From positions 13,161,614 to 13,225,613 of the forward strand of contig OY992836.1 in NCBI GenBank assembly GCA_963921425.1: 64,000 nucleotides of DNA, read 5' to 3'. The notes beneath the pieces are model-generated. The model worked only from the letters and a program-made list of their open reading frames with translations, did no database searches and was not told the origin of the DNA. Numbering within the stretch: the first letter of the stretch is position 1; every line of letters begins with the position of its first letter. The stretch is from Dryas octopetala (taxonomy: Eukaryota > Streptophyta > Magnoliopsida > Rosales > Rosaceae). A program made the position numbers and the translations under genes. This document shows positions 25,384 to 36,961 of the stretch, piece by piece.

Positions 25384-28300
25384 TTAGATGCCTGGATGTT
25401 GAGAGTTTGTTAAGAATGGATGTGCTAAGAACATGGTGGCAGTTGGCCTCTCTGCAGGATTTTTTAGGAAGCAGCACCTTAGGAAATCCTTACCCTCAGG
25501 TGACAATGTTTCAGGAATTGGTGGATATTCTGTCACCATTTTAAACATGGCTGCTTGCTGCAATAATATACAAGAGTTTAGAAAACAGAGGGAGGTTTTA
25601 ATGCAGTGCAGAAAATTACATATGAAACCTGAACTAGAATACACCATTCACAGTGCCAAGTTCAGAGGCTGATCATCAAAGCTACAATTAAATGCAGAAG
25701 ATAAAGTTTATGATTTTACAAACTGTACACGATTAGGTAAAAGCATGCACTGCATCTCACTTAATATGTTACAAGCGTCAACTATATTCGACAAGAAATT
25801 AGACCTTTGGACACAAACAATTGACTAACCCCCATAAAAGCACAAGACAAAACAAGTTTCATGATTGACTACATAAATGCGTTATGTGCTTACCCTTTCA
25901 TACTCACTCCAAGGAGCTTTTCCAGTGAACATTTCAATAATTGTGCAACCCAAAGTCCATATATCAACAGCAAGAGCCAGATGACAGTTGTTATCCTTAT
26001 ACATCACAGCTTGAATGAGCTGCAGGAAGAAAATTGTATCAGTATCAGAGGCATAGCCCCCTAGCTAGGACACCACATAGTGATTAGCAGAAGATACCTC
26101 TGGAGCCATCCAGTATGGACTTCCCTTTAAAGAAAGTTTCCCTACGAGTTCTGCAAGCTACACAATATGTAAGCGCAAGATCAGATAGTGAAAGATGAAT
26201 CCCAGAAAGTGATATGGTGGCAACAGCAGTAGAAGCAACAGCAATGTTTATGATGACTGTAATGCTACATAGCCACATGAAAAATGATGATAATGACCAT
26301 GATGATACATGCTTGCATATATCCATGTGTATACGCGCTAGATAAGATTACGGCAGCTCATTTACAAGGTAACTTAGTTCACTACCCAGCTGCAAAGGAT
26401 TAAAAATCTACTAACACATCAAAAATGTGACCCTGTTAAAGGATTTTGCAGAGTTAAAAGCAAAAGGTTCTATAAAAATCGATTTCCAAAAATAATCTTC
26501 AGATTTAGACTGCACAGGAAAAAAAATATTTTTTAATTAGGATTCTATGAATATTTGGTTTTCTAATTTGTTTAGCACTGTAATCTAGCTTGCACATAAT
26601 TGGAGCTATATCTTTTACATTCACACAAACAATTTTCTCAACTTGTTTGCAGCAGCAAAAATTATCCGAAGAAAAGAGAGTAAACTAGTGTTTGAAGATA
26701 CATCATTTCCACAAGATGTCAAGGAGAAAAAGGAGTGCGGGCAATGAGAATCTAAAGAAAGGGGTGAAGAAAGAACCAGTACTCACATGTTTTGCCACTC
26801 CAAAGTCAGCTAGCTTGACAACCCCACATGAATCGACAAGCAAATTATCCCCTTTGATGTCCCTATCAACAGAAAAAGGAAATAATGCACATCCAAAATG
26901 GACCTAAGCACAATTCTATAGGCCCTGTCACAAAAAATGATTCTTCCACATTTGAAAATCACAAAAATTTGGCATAGGTGAAGTACTCATTCTGATTTGC
27001 TAGGCCAAATCCAGTCTCATATTCCAATTTAGCCAGACGAACTTTATGCTGAGTGATACATCAGATTAAACATGGGATTTTACCTGTGTAATGTCTTTTT
27101 GCCGTGCAAGTAATCCAACCCAAGGAGTATATGGTGAGTAAAATTTCGAACAACAGATTCCGTTATGGCTCCACAACGGTCATGAATATATTTGTTAATA
27201 GAACCGTGATGGACGTACTCCATATATATATAAAATCGATCTCCAACCTGCATATGCATGAAAGTATTTTATGCTTTGTTTTCAGAATAATCCGGTGAAC
27301 AAACATGAGCCTGGATGCCTAAACATGCAAGTATCACAGTACTGACTCTTTCGCTCCCATAGTACTGCACAATATTAGGATGCTTCAGCTGGCTGAGAAC
27401 TTTGATTTCCTGAAAAATAAAAAATAAAAAATAAAAAATAAGAAATGAGTAAGAAGCACAGTGACACCCTAACATATTATATCACTCATAAACTCAATAC
27501 ATTTGAAGAACCACCACATCAGAGTCCATCAAACAGATTACATGAACAATCTCTTTAACCCCTACTCAGCCGCCCACAAAAGTACTTTTTTACTTTTCAT
27601 GTGACTAAGGCTCCACTTGGATAGAATGATTAAAATGGGAGACTTGGATTTGAGTTCTTTGGAAATATTAATTTCCTGTGTTAATAGAATCCGTATAAAT
27701 TTGATTTAAGAAAATAAGAGAATTCAAATACTCAAAAGAAAAGTGTTATTCCAAATCCTTCATTTTCTTAAATAACCAAAATTATATGTAGATATTCTAA
27801 CAAAGAAAAAAAGATTATATGTAGATTTTACTAGTATAAAAATTAATATTCTAAAGTTTAATTGAGCAATTTAAGCTAAAACTTGCATCAAAATCTCTCA
27901 TTTAAACCCTTACACACAATCAACTAGCTATTCGTTTATTGGTATTTCTCTGCACTTTATTGGAAGAGGTTCCAAGTTCGAATCCCTCTCTCCACATATC
28001 ATTAAAAAAAAAAAATCTTCCAGACAAGTGGATCCTAATATAATTCTAGAAGTTCAGAAATCCAAGAAATTGAAAGCAACCGTACCACCTACTGATACAG
28101 TAATACTCCAGAGGTTCAACATGTAATTTAGGGAGAGTGATGTCAAACAGAAAATTCAAGGATAGCTAAATCTACAAGGGGAGAGGTACAAAGCTTATCT
28201 ATACATTAGTAGGACAATGTGATAGATACAGGATAATAACCTGCTGTAGGTGATTTACACAGTCTGCAGATTTTGGATAACCAGGAAATAATACAGCTTC

Positions 28301-29272
28301 TTTGATTGCACATACAGCTCCAGTTTCTCTGTAACCCCAAAAAAAAACACAAAAACAAAAACAAAAAAACCTTAATCAGCATTCAGCAAAGCCAATAGAA
28401 ACTAACATCAGCTATACAAGGAAGTGTATGTACCTATTGGTAGCAACATAAACACTTCCAAATGCGCCACGCCCAATACACTTTCCCTTTTTCCATTGAC
28501 CTATCATTGGCTGGGACTCTGGTTTGGGTGTGAGAAGAGCTTGTGGTGAAGGCATGTTTGCTCCAGGAGGCAGAGGTAAAGGATGGACTTCAACATTACC
28601 ATTACTACTATCAGATGGACTGTATATCATACCTTTGACTTCCCCATCCTGTGTATTATTGTCTGTCAATGCTTGTAGAGCAGTCACCACAAGCATTGAC
28701 AGACAATCCTCTTTCTTCAATTCCCTCAAAGGCACATCCAATCCATCTGTAACCGATGGAGGTTCAGGCACTGCATTCCAACCTTCAATTTGATCTATTT
28801 GATTTTGTGCCACAACAACAGTACTCTCTTTCTTCTCCAATTCCGCAGCCCTCTGTTTAATTTGCTCGACCCCCTCCCCTATAGTGTTTACCTTAACCAA
28901 GGTCTGTTGCCCATCGCCTATTATCAGCAAACTCAGCATAGACAACAGTTTGGTTAGAGATTTTTCAAAATCGAGAAGTTTCTTGCAGTATTTATACTTT
29001 TGCCAGACATTCCACTGTGTAGTCTTTGCGCACTTGCCAACGAGCTTTGCGCCTTTCTGTAGCACATTCCTCATATGTTCCTCCTTTGAACGATCAAACT
29101 CTCTGTTGGATTCTGCTATCTCTTTCATCAATGGTTCAAGAGATAGTAGTGTAGATTGGATATCTCCCAAGAGGGAACTGAACATCCTATTCTTGACCTC
29201 TACATCCAAAAGGATATCAAACAGCGTCCCTAATGCTGATCCAAGAACAACCCCTCCAGCAACTACAGCCAT
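25384..29272 (-). CDS. RPW8-domain / MAPKKK5-type kinase fusion, intact
   Basis: Eight exons on -: 28434-29272, 28241-28328, 27347-27409, 27084-27247, 26787-26862, 26098-26157, 25894-26019 and 25384-25557, all in frame, giving 529 residues. Residues 1-150 are an RPW8 domain: hydrophobic N-terminus (MAVVAGGVVLGSALGTLF), then amphipathic helices (LEPLMKEIAESNREFDRSKE, WNVWQKYKYCKKLLDFEKSL). Residues 164-190 (GWNAVPEPPSV...GLDVPLRELKKE) resemble the start of NB-ARC in RPW8-NLRs. From residue 228 ([18 protein letters not shown]) the sequence follows MAPKKK5. The kinase domain is complete: GRGAFGSV loop, CAIKE lysine, [27 protein letters not shown] and DIWTLGC. It ends at HPGI, without the MAPKKK5 C-terminal tail. 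The protein should join an RPW8 membrane/oligomerising module to a MAPK-cascade kinase; that role is inference. Confidence 0.9.
27654..28071. repeat. Insertion in intron 2 of the intact fusion gene
   Basis: The introns of this gene and of the pseudogene copy align up to GACTTGGATTTGA (27653) and again from AAAGCAAC (about 28072). The roughly 418 bp between are present only here and are flanked by TTGA on each side. The right part has TTCGAATCCC, like a Pol III B box, and an A run, as in tRNA-derived SINEs; the identity is not established. Confidence 0.5.
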
Positions 29273-29513
29273 CTTTGAATACGTACAGCAAAACCCTAAA
29301 CACCAAAATCAGAAAATTTGTATGCGCTTGGATCTGAATATGAAGGCAAGAGAGCAGTGCTGTATTTGTATACACAGGTGACAGGTCAATGCTTTATGAG
29401 ATAAAAAGTGAACAAGCAAGCAATGTACCAAGACTTTTTCATCCTCGAGGAAAAACCGCCCATCAAATTGGACCATGGCTTTCTTTTGGCGAGAAATTTA
29501 AAAAAAAAAAGAG

Positions 29514-30098
29514 CGGCAATTTGCACAGTTTTTTTTTTTTTTTTTGGCACACCCTCAAAAATTAATTTGTGAATTTATCTAATTGACACAAAAAAAAAAG
29601 ACTTTTAAGGACAACTTTTATACACCACATCAACTTAGACAAAAAAAAAAAACATACACCTCCATCCCTATTTTATTTCTCATCACAACACACCTCATCA
29701 CCTAACACACTCATCAACTCAGACAAAAAAAAAATAATAATAACACACCCCTCTTCCTTCACTGACCAACTCAAACAAAAAAAAAAAACAAACCACACCC
29801 CCTCCCCCCCCCCTCTCCCACTGGACCACCTCCCTCCCTCTTTCCCTCCTCCCCTTTCACCAGACCTCACCGGACACCAAGAAAAATAAGAAGAAGGTTA
29901 AAAAAAAAATTTGCAGTTGGTTCGATAGTCATCTACCAAATACGACATAATGGTTCAGCACTGTACTTCCGAACGGTTTCACGATATTTTGGTATTGTAC
30001 TTCCGAACCAGGCAGTCTAGGCTCCATTTGCAATTTTTTTTTTTTTAAGGTTTTGGTTTTGGGCCTTTTGGCTATCTACTTGGCGAGAAGAGAGAAGG

Positions 30099-30144
<46 letters not shown>

Positions 30145-30536
30145 GTGGTGCGAGGAAGGAGAGAGGTGGTTCGGTGAGGGGGGGAGGAGCTGGGTGGGTC
30201 AGGTGAAAGGGAGGAAGGGAGGTGGTCCAGTGGGGGGGAGGGGTGTGGTTTGTTTTTATTTTTATTTTTTTTTGTCTGAGTTGGTCGGTGAGGGAAGGGG
30301 CGGGAGCTAGGTGGGGTGAAAGGGTGTGTTATTTATTTTGTTTTTTGTCTAAGTTGATGAGTGTGATGTGTGATGGGGTGTGTTGTGGTGAGAAATAAAA
30401 TAGGGATATTATGGTAATTGAGATGGGTGTGTATGAGAAAATCATTTGTGAGAGCAATATGAGGGCATGTATATGAGAAAAAGTGAAAAAAGAGTGTGTA
30501 AAAAAAAAAAAAAAAAAAGATGTACAAATAGCAACT
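29514..30536. repeat. Foldback element with G-rich/C-rich arms
   Basis: About 1 kb. The left arm (to about 29880) is C-rich on + and the right arm (from about 30160) G-rich. They are imperfect inverted repeats: for example CCACTGGACCACCTCCCTCC near 29817 mirrors GGAGGTGGTCCAGTGG near 30218, and CCCTATTTTATTTCTC(A) mirrors GAGAAATAAAATAGGG. Both outer ends carry T/A runs beside CAATTTGCAC and GTACAAATAG. No coding capacity. It lies upstream of the intact RPW8-kinase gene. Confidence 0.75.
30101..30142. repeat. (GA)n microsatellite
   Basis: About 20 GA units in the central part of the foldback element; GAGA tracts can also act as binding sites for BBR/BPC factors. Confidence 0.85.
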
Positions 30537-32504
30537 CTCTTAAAAAATCAGCCTTTTTTTTGTTCCTTTAAAATTTTTACCTTTTTTAAGTTTTAGAAAT
30601 GGGTTTTATTTATTTATTTTAGTTTTGGTATCTTAATTTTGGGCATTGTTCCAACTAAATATCTAAATTATTATTTATCCAAATTTCATATTTAAATTTT
30701 TATTTTGTCCCAAATTGGTGTATAATGTGAATTTTGTTAAAAAAATACTAACAAATTTTGGTTATGTGTGTTGTACATATAATATACCCAAGGTCAATTT
30801 AGTCTATCCACGATTCTAGGTTGACTAAAATACCTCTAATTTTGATGTCTTATTTGTAAAAAGTCATATTATATACTAAATTGGAACAAAATAAAAATTT
30901 TATAAAATTAAAATAAATAATAATTTAAGTACTTAGTTGGGACAAAACTCAAAATTTATATACCAAAATTGAAAAAAACTCTTTAAAAATTAAACTCTTG
31001 AGTAAAACTAGTACTCTCATTAAAAAGTATTCAAACCTCTCTTGACTAGTATTTAAATCCTATCTAGTCGTACAAAAGGAGAGCACGAACATTAAACTTT
31101 AAAAATTCTAAGAAAAAGTTAAAAATCTTTAAATGACACAAATTTTGACCGATTATTATTTTCCTTTTTAGATAGACCCATAGTTCTTTAGTGGTTGTGT
31201 TTGGGCAGTTGGGCAGTTGGGCTATGTTGACACATGGCTCTTTAGTTGTTGTGACGGGTTTCATTGGTAAATTTCAAATGGACAGCTACTTTTTTTGTTT
31301 TTTTAGTCTGGGACAGCTACTTTTTCATTTTGTCGACAATATCAAGCCATAAATAATTACGAACATTTTGGTTTTTTGGCCCATAAGATACTTTTTTTTG
31401 TTAAATAGTTAATATTTATCAACCCCTTTTTCCATCTTTATTTAGAAATATTGCAGGACCCTTTGAATTGCTTTATTCCTTTGCTGGCCCCATGCGTTTG
31501 CCTCAGCTGCCACGCGGCAGCCTTTCAGCCTTAGCGTGTATAAATGACAAAAAAAGACACATTTTGCTCAAAAAGAGATTCAAACCCCAAACAGAGGAGT
31601 CACACTCCCAAGTCCCAACCACTACATTACACATCCACACGCCCAATTACATGATCATAATCTATGGCACATGATCAATTTTTAACCGAAAGTGTGGACT
31701 TGACATAATAGCCTTATTTGACCCTTAAATAAAATATTAGTCCTAATAAAGTTTTTTAAAGGAAAAATTCTAATTTGATTATGACACACAAGTTGAAGTA
31801 TTTTTTTTTAAATTATTCCTATCTATTATATCCATTTAAACATATATTTGATAAATCGTTATGTTTCTTTTTATCATATCTTTTTCTTGTTCTTTTTTTT
31901 GGAAAAATTTTTCTATTCTTTTAATTTGTATAAATTTTAGAATTGTATTGTTTTAAAAAATGTGTATTTTTAAACAATTACAATAGAGTGTACATAAATA
32001 TCATTACACTACAAAAGTGTATATAAGTATCGAACAACTATGATAAAAAAGTATACATAAGTATGAAACCATTACAATAATGTATGTGTAAATGATTGTT
32101 TTTTTGGGTGAAATTAATGATGATCCTATGAGTGCATATTAAAGATAAATTACTCTTTTGAGCCTCTGACGTGGTTGGTATGAATATTTGTACATCTAGC
32201 ATTCATTCCAAGAGTAAATTCTGATTTGGCTTTTGGACAAATGCTCATTTTCTTATCGTTTTCAGTTTGAGCCCTTTTAATATTTGACATTTCATCTTTT
32301 GACTCCACCAATTGTACATGGAGGTGAAAGTGTTACCTAGAGAAGGCCTTGTTAAAACACTTCTGCTGAAGCTCTAAAGTTAGTTAATGGTATACAAAAA
32401 CTGCTTCTAAATTCCCAATGCAAGATAAACTTCCACCATCAAAAAGGAAGAGGGAAAGAACCTACTCTGGCATTTATATTTACAACAAAACTCATCCCAT
32501 TAGA
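30537..32504. other. Intergenic between the two RPW8-kinase copies
   Basis: AT-rich, no gene seen. 30640-30990 contains a loose inverted repeat (TTTGGTATCTTAATTTTGGG against CAAAATTTATATACCAAAATT). From about 32110 the sequence is homologous to the 3' flank of the intact fusion gene. Confidence 0.5.
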
Positions 32505-35500
32505 TTACTGGATGCAAGAGTTTTTTAGGAATGGATGTTCTAATAGCGTGGCGGCACTTGGCCGATCTGCAGGATTTCTTTGGAAGCACTGCCTTAGGAA
32601 ATCCTTACCCTCAGATGACAATGTTTCGGGAATTGGTGGAATTTCCTTCAAAGCTCTAAACATGGCTTGATGCTGCATTAATAGACAAGAGTTTAGAAAA
32701 CAGAGGGAGGTTTAAATGCACTACATAAAATTATATAAGAAACTTGAACCAGAATATACCATTCACATTTCACAATGCCAAGTTGAGGGGCATGGAAGCA
32801 AAGCTACAGTTAAATGCAGAAGCTAAAATTTTATGTTTTTACCAAACTGTACACAATTAGGTAAAAGCATGCACTGCATCAAAGCACAAGACGAAACAAG
32901 TTTCATGGTTGAATATGTAAGTGTTTATGTGCTTACCCCTTCAATTTCAGGACAACCCTCACTCCAAGGACGTTCTCCAGTGAACATTTCAATAATAGTG
33001 CAACCCAAACTCCATATATCAACAGCAGGAGCTAGATCAGAGCTGTTATCTTTATGTTTCGCAGTGTCAATGAACCGCAGGAAGAAAATTGTATCAATAT
33101 CAGAAGCCATAGCCCCTAGCTAGGGCACCACATCGTGATTAGCAGAAGATACCTCTGGAGCCATCCAGTATGAACTTCCCTTTGAAGAAAGTTTTGCTAG
33201 GGTTCCCACTAGCTACGCCAGCAATAAATCCAAACTATGTAAGCCCAAGATCAGATGACAAAATAGTATCCCAGAAAGTGATATGGTGGCAACAGCAGTA
33301 GAAGCAATAACAATGTTTATGATGACTGTAATGATGCATAGCCAAATTAAAAATGATGATAATGGCCATGATGATACATGCTTACGTAATATCATCAACG
33401 TGTATACGCGCTAGATGAGATTACGGCAGCTCTAGTTTACAAGATAACTTAGCTCACTACATAGCTACAAAGGAGAAAAAATCTACCAACACATCAAAAA
33501 TACGATCCTGTTAAAGGATTTTGCAGAGTTTAAACAGAAGGTTCCTATAAAAATCGATTTCCAAAAATAATCTTCAGGATTAGACTGCACATTTCTGAGT
33601 GTAGGAAAACAAAAGGATATTTGAATTAGGATTCTATGAATATTTGGTCTTCTAATTTGTTTAGTGTTGTAATCTAGCTTTCACATAATTGGAGCTATAT
33701 TTTTAACATTTGCACGAACAATTTTATAAACCTTTTTGCAGCAGAAAAAAAGTTATCCCAAGAAAAAGAGAATTGATGAACTAGTGTGTGAAGATACATC
33801 ATTTGCACATGATGTCAAGGAAATTAAGGAGTGCGAACAATGAGAATCTAAAGAAAGGGGTGAAGAAAGAACCAGTGCTCACATGTTTTGCCAGTCCAAA
33901 GTCAGCTAGCTTGACAACCCCACATGAATCGACAAGCAAATTAGCCCCTTTGATGTCCCTATCAACAGAAAAAATAAAAATGTGCATCCAAATAGACCCA
34001 ATCACAATTCTATACGCCCTGTCATCACACTTTGACAATGACAAAAATTCGGCATAGGTGAAGTACTCATTCTGATTTACTATGCCAAATCTAGTCTCAT
34101 ATTCCAATTTAGCTAGACAAACTTTATGCCGAGAGTGATACATCAGATTAAACATGGGATTTTACCTGTGTATTGCCTTTGTGCTGTGCAAGTAAGCCAA
34201 CCCACAGAGTATATGGCATGTAAAATTGCAAACAACAGATTCCGTTATGGCTCCACAATGGTCATGGACATATTTTTTAATAGAACCAGGTTGGACATAC
34301 TCCAGATATGCATGAAAGTATTTTATGCTTTGTTTTAGGAATACTCCAATGGACACACAGGAGCCTGGATGCCTAAACATGCAAGCACCACATTGCTCAC
34401 TATTTCACTCCCATAGTACTGCACAATATTAAGATGCTTCAGCTGGCTGAGAACTTTGATTTCCTGAAAAAATAGGAAATGAGTAAGAAACAGAGTGACA
34501 ACCTAACATAATATATCACTCATAAACTCATTACATTTAAAAAACCACCACATCAGAGTCCATCAAACAGATTACATGAAAAATATATTTTGCCCCCACT
34601 CAGCCCACAAAGGTATATTTCAATTTTCATGTGTCTATTTAACTAAGGCTCCACTTAGATAGAATTACTAAAATGGGAGACTTGGATTTGAAAGCAACTA
34701 TATACCACATACTGATACAGTAACACTCCAGACGTTCAACAAGTAATTTAGGGAAAAAGTCATGTCAAACAGAATAATCAAGGATAGCTAAATCTATAAG
34801 GGGAGAGGTAAAAAGCTAATTCTATACATTACTAGGACAATGTGATAGATACTAGATAATAACCTGCTGTATGTGATTTACACAGTCTGCAGATTTTGGA
34901 TGACCAGGAAATAATTCAGCTTCCTTGATTGCACATAAGGCTCCAGTTTCTCTGTAAGGAAAAAAGAAAACCTTAATCAGCATTTAGCAAAGCCAATAGA
35001 CACTATCATCAGCTGTACAATGTGTTAGATAACCACTATGCCCCAAAAGCTTAAGACATATGGAGAGCATCCAAATAACTGAATTGGGGAATGGAGGATT
35101 CGAACCCGGACCTCCTGCAAACCAGACTCTACTGTGCTCCAAAAGCTTAAGCAGAATGGGCCAAACAATATATATCAAGCTAACACGGGGAAATGTATAT
35201 ACCTATTGGTAGCAACATAAACATTTCCAAATGCGCCACGCCCAATAAGCTTTGTCTTTTGCCATTGACTGATTGACCTATCAGTGGCTGGAACTCTGCA
35301 TTGGGTGTGAGTTGAGGTTTTTGTAATGGGAAACTCAGTTTAGCTCGCAGTAGTTTTAGAGATTTGTCCAAATCAAGAAGTTTGTTGGTGTAGCTGTACT
35401 TTTTGTAGCTCCACCGGCCAATCTTGGAGAGCTTGTGAAGCAGCTCTTCGACATTCTTCACTTGTTTGACCAAATTTTGTAGTTCCTCCTTTGGAAGGTC

Positions 35501-35668
35501 CACCTCCTTGTTGTGTTTTACAATGGCGTCCAACTGTGATTTTATAGAGTCTAGCATGGATTTGATATCTCCGAGGGGTTTGGACACCGTAACCATCTTC
35601 TTTACATCTTTAAACACCTGTCTAAATACTATTTCAAGAACAGCCCCTCCATATCCAAGTGGATCCAT
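32505..35668 (-). pseudogene. RPW8 / MAPKKK5-type kinase fusion, broken copy
   Basis: Same plan as the gene at 25384-29272, but damaged. Exon equivalents on -: 35203-35668, 34864-34951, 34401-34463, 34166-about 34311, 33883-33958, 33153-33212, about 32939-33075 and 32505-32672. The RPW8 part (MDPLGYGGAVLEIVF..., WSYKKYSYTNKLLDLDKSL) is open for about 125 codons. Lesions: (1) an 8-bp insertion near 35265-35275 (TCAATCAG before TCAATGG) shifts the frame just before the kinase glycine loop; (2) a 28-bp deletion removes the acceptor and first codons of exon 4; (3) the exon 7 acceptor CAG is CGG. HPN has become HLN and SLKGSPYW has become SSKGSSYW. It also lacks the proline-rich VHPLPLPPG linker. 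A transcript could still give a truncated RPW8-only protein of about 160 residues. Confidence 0.85.
35022..35186. repeat. Dispersed repeat, copy 2, in the pseudogene's first intron
   Basis: 165 bp absent from the same intron of the intact copy. It begins GTGTTAG and ends CTAACAC (inverted), starts GTGTTAGATAACCAC like the repeat at 22269, and ends ATATATCAAGCTAACAC. It contains GGATTCGAACCCGGACCTCC, resembling a tRNA T-arm on the other strand, and an internal direct repeat of CCAAAAGCTTAAG. Confidence 0.55.
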
Positions 35669-36503
35669 TTTTGATTCTTTACAGCAAAACACTAAACACC
35701 AAAATCAAAAAACTTGTATGCTCTTCATTCTAAACTTGAAGAACAAGAAAAACTCAGTGCTGTCAGCAAGAAGCAAGATGACCAATACTTTGACTTATTT
35801 GCTATTGACCAAACTTCAAGAGCTACCATCCCCACACGGTTTATGGGAGACTTTTCATCCATGATGATATTGATTAATAAACCCACCTAAAATATATGTT
35901 TTCCAAAATGCGATTTTCCCACTCCAGTTTTTTTTATTTTTACTTCTTTACTTTTTTTTTTTCTAAAACTTATTAAATATTTCTATATTTTATATTTCCG
36001 AATATACTTTTTATAGCTTTTTTTTTCTTTATACTCACGAAAATGCCACCATTAAACCAAATGGTCATCGACTCAGTTTTAGAGCCCATTAAAGAATCTC
36101 ATTATTACAGTGCTACAAACAATCACATCAAGCAGTAGGACTTTGATTTGCATCAACTTCACATATATCAGTGAGAAACAAAATTTGCAGATGTTTTATC
36201 TTGGAGTAAAAGAAGAAAAAAAAAAAAACCAAAAAACAACTAAGTGCAAAACCACTCCAGTTCTTTAATATAGACATTCATCTTTTGACTCCATCAATGG
36301 TGAAAGTATTACCTTCAGAAGGCCTTGTTAAAAAGACCTCTGCTGAGGCTCTAAAAATTAGTTATGCTATACAAAAACTGCTTCAAAAATTCTCAGTGCA
36401 GGAAAAACTTTCACCATCAAAAAGAATGAGGGAAAGAAACTACTTCAGTAACACTATTTCTGCAGAACTATAATTCCCTTTCCACAAGCCATCTGAAAAT
36501 GCT
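35669..36503 (-). other. 5' flank of the pseudogene and 3' flank of the MAPKKK5-like gene
   Basis: 35669-35740 is the leader of the broken fusion. It is closely similar to the leader of the intact fusion (CATACAA(A/G)TTTT(C/T)TGATTTTGG, then GTGTTTAG). 36270-36445 matches 32340-32465 downstream of the pseudogene, so it is probably shared 3' UTR. No other gene. Confidence 0.55.
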
Positions 36504-36871
36504 TTACTTTTCAGCACCATGGTTGACACAGCACAGAGCATTTGCAGGAGGGTGTGGTATTTGAATCGCAAACTGAGCTGGAGAAGATAATCTGGGAAGG
36601 GCCTCAACAGTAGAAGGCCACTGTTAAATCGAGGTGAGTGTTGCCCAGTTTCACTGGAGAAAAAGGATTTTGCAAGAAGCTGGATCTGGCGGAATGCAAG
36701 GCTTGGCAATCACCAAACTGGGAATGCACTGGTCTGTGGTCCAAGTATGCCACGGGCATAGGTGCAACTCTTACCTCTCAGAGACCACCTTTCCCGAAAA
36801 AATTGCATGCCCGGAATCATCAGTGACTGATCAAGTTCTCTTTCAAGTTCAATTGGATTATGGGGTTTATC
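36504..36871 (-). pseudogene. Decayed last exon of the MAPKKK5-like gene
   Basis: After a good acceptor (GTTGACAG) the minus strand reads DKPHNPIELERELDQSLMIP, then frames break. Further on, SSETGQHS and STVEALPRLSSP appear in other frames, and the block ends NHGAEK before a stop. These are the kinds of words found in the MAPKKK5 C-terminal tail. Read one frame off after the kinase stop at 36962, the upstream exon gives SDGMNFV and would join this exon directly. The exon is therefore a relic cut off by a frameshift. Both RPW8-kinase copies lack it. Confidence 0.65.
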
Positions 36872-36961
36872 CTGTCAACATAATACAAAATGTAATATGA
36901 ATAACTAATCTTTAATAAAACAAGTGGCATGGAATTAATATTTACCACAAAATTCATCCCA

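Noticed and set aside
27900..28020. Possible tRNA gene near TTCGAATCCC
   Set aside because: A B-box-like word is present but no cloverleaf with acceptor and anticodon arms can be drawn; a SINE tail is more likely.
29673..29870. Gly/Arg-rich open frame on the minus strand
   Set aside because: It is a translation of the C-rich foldback arm.
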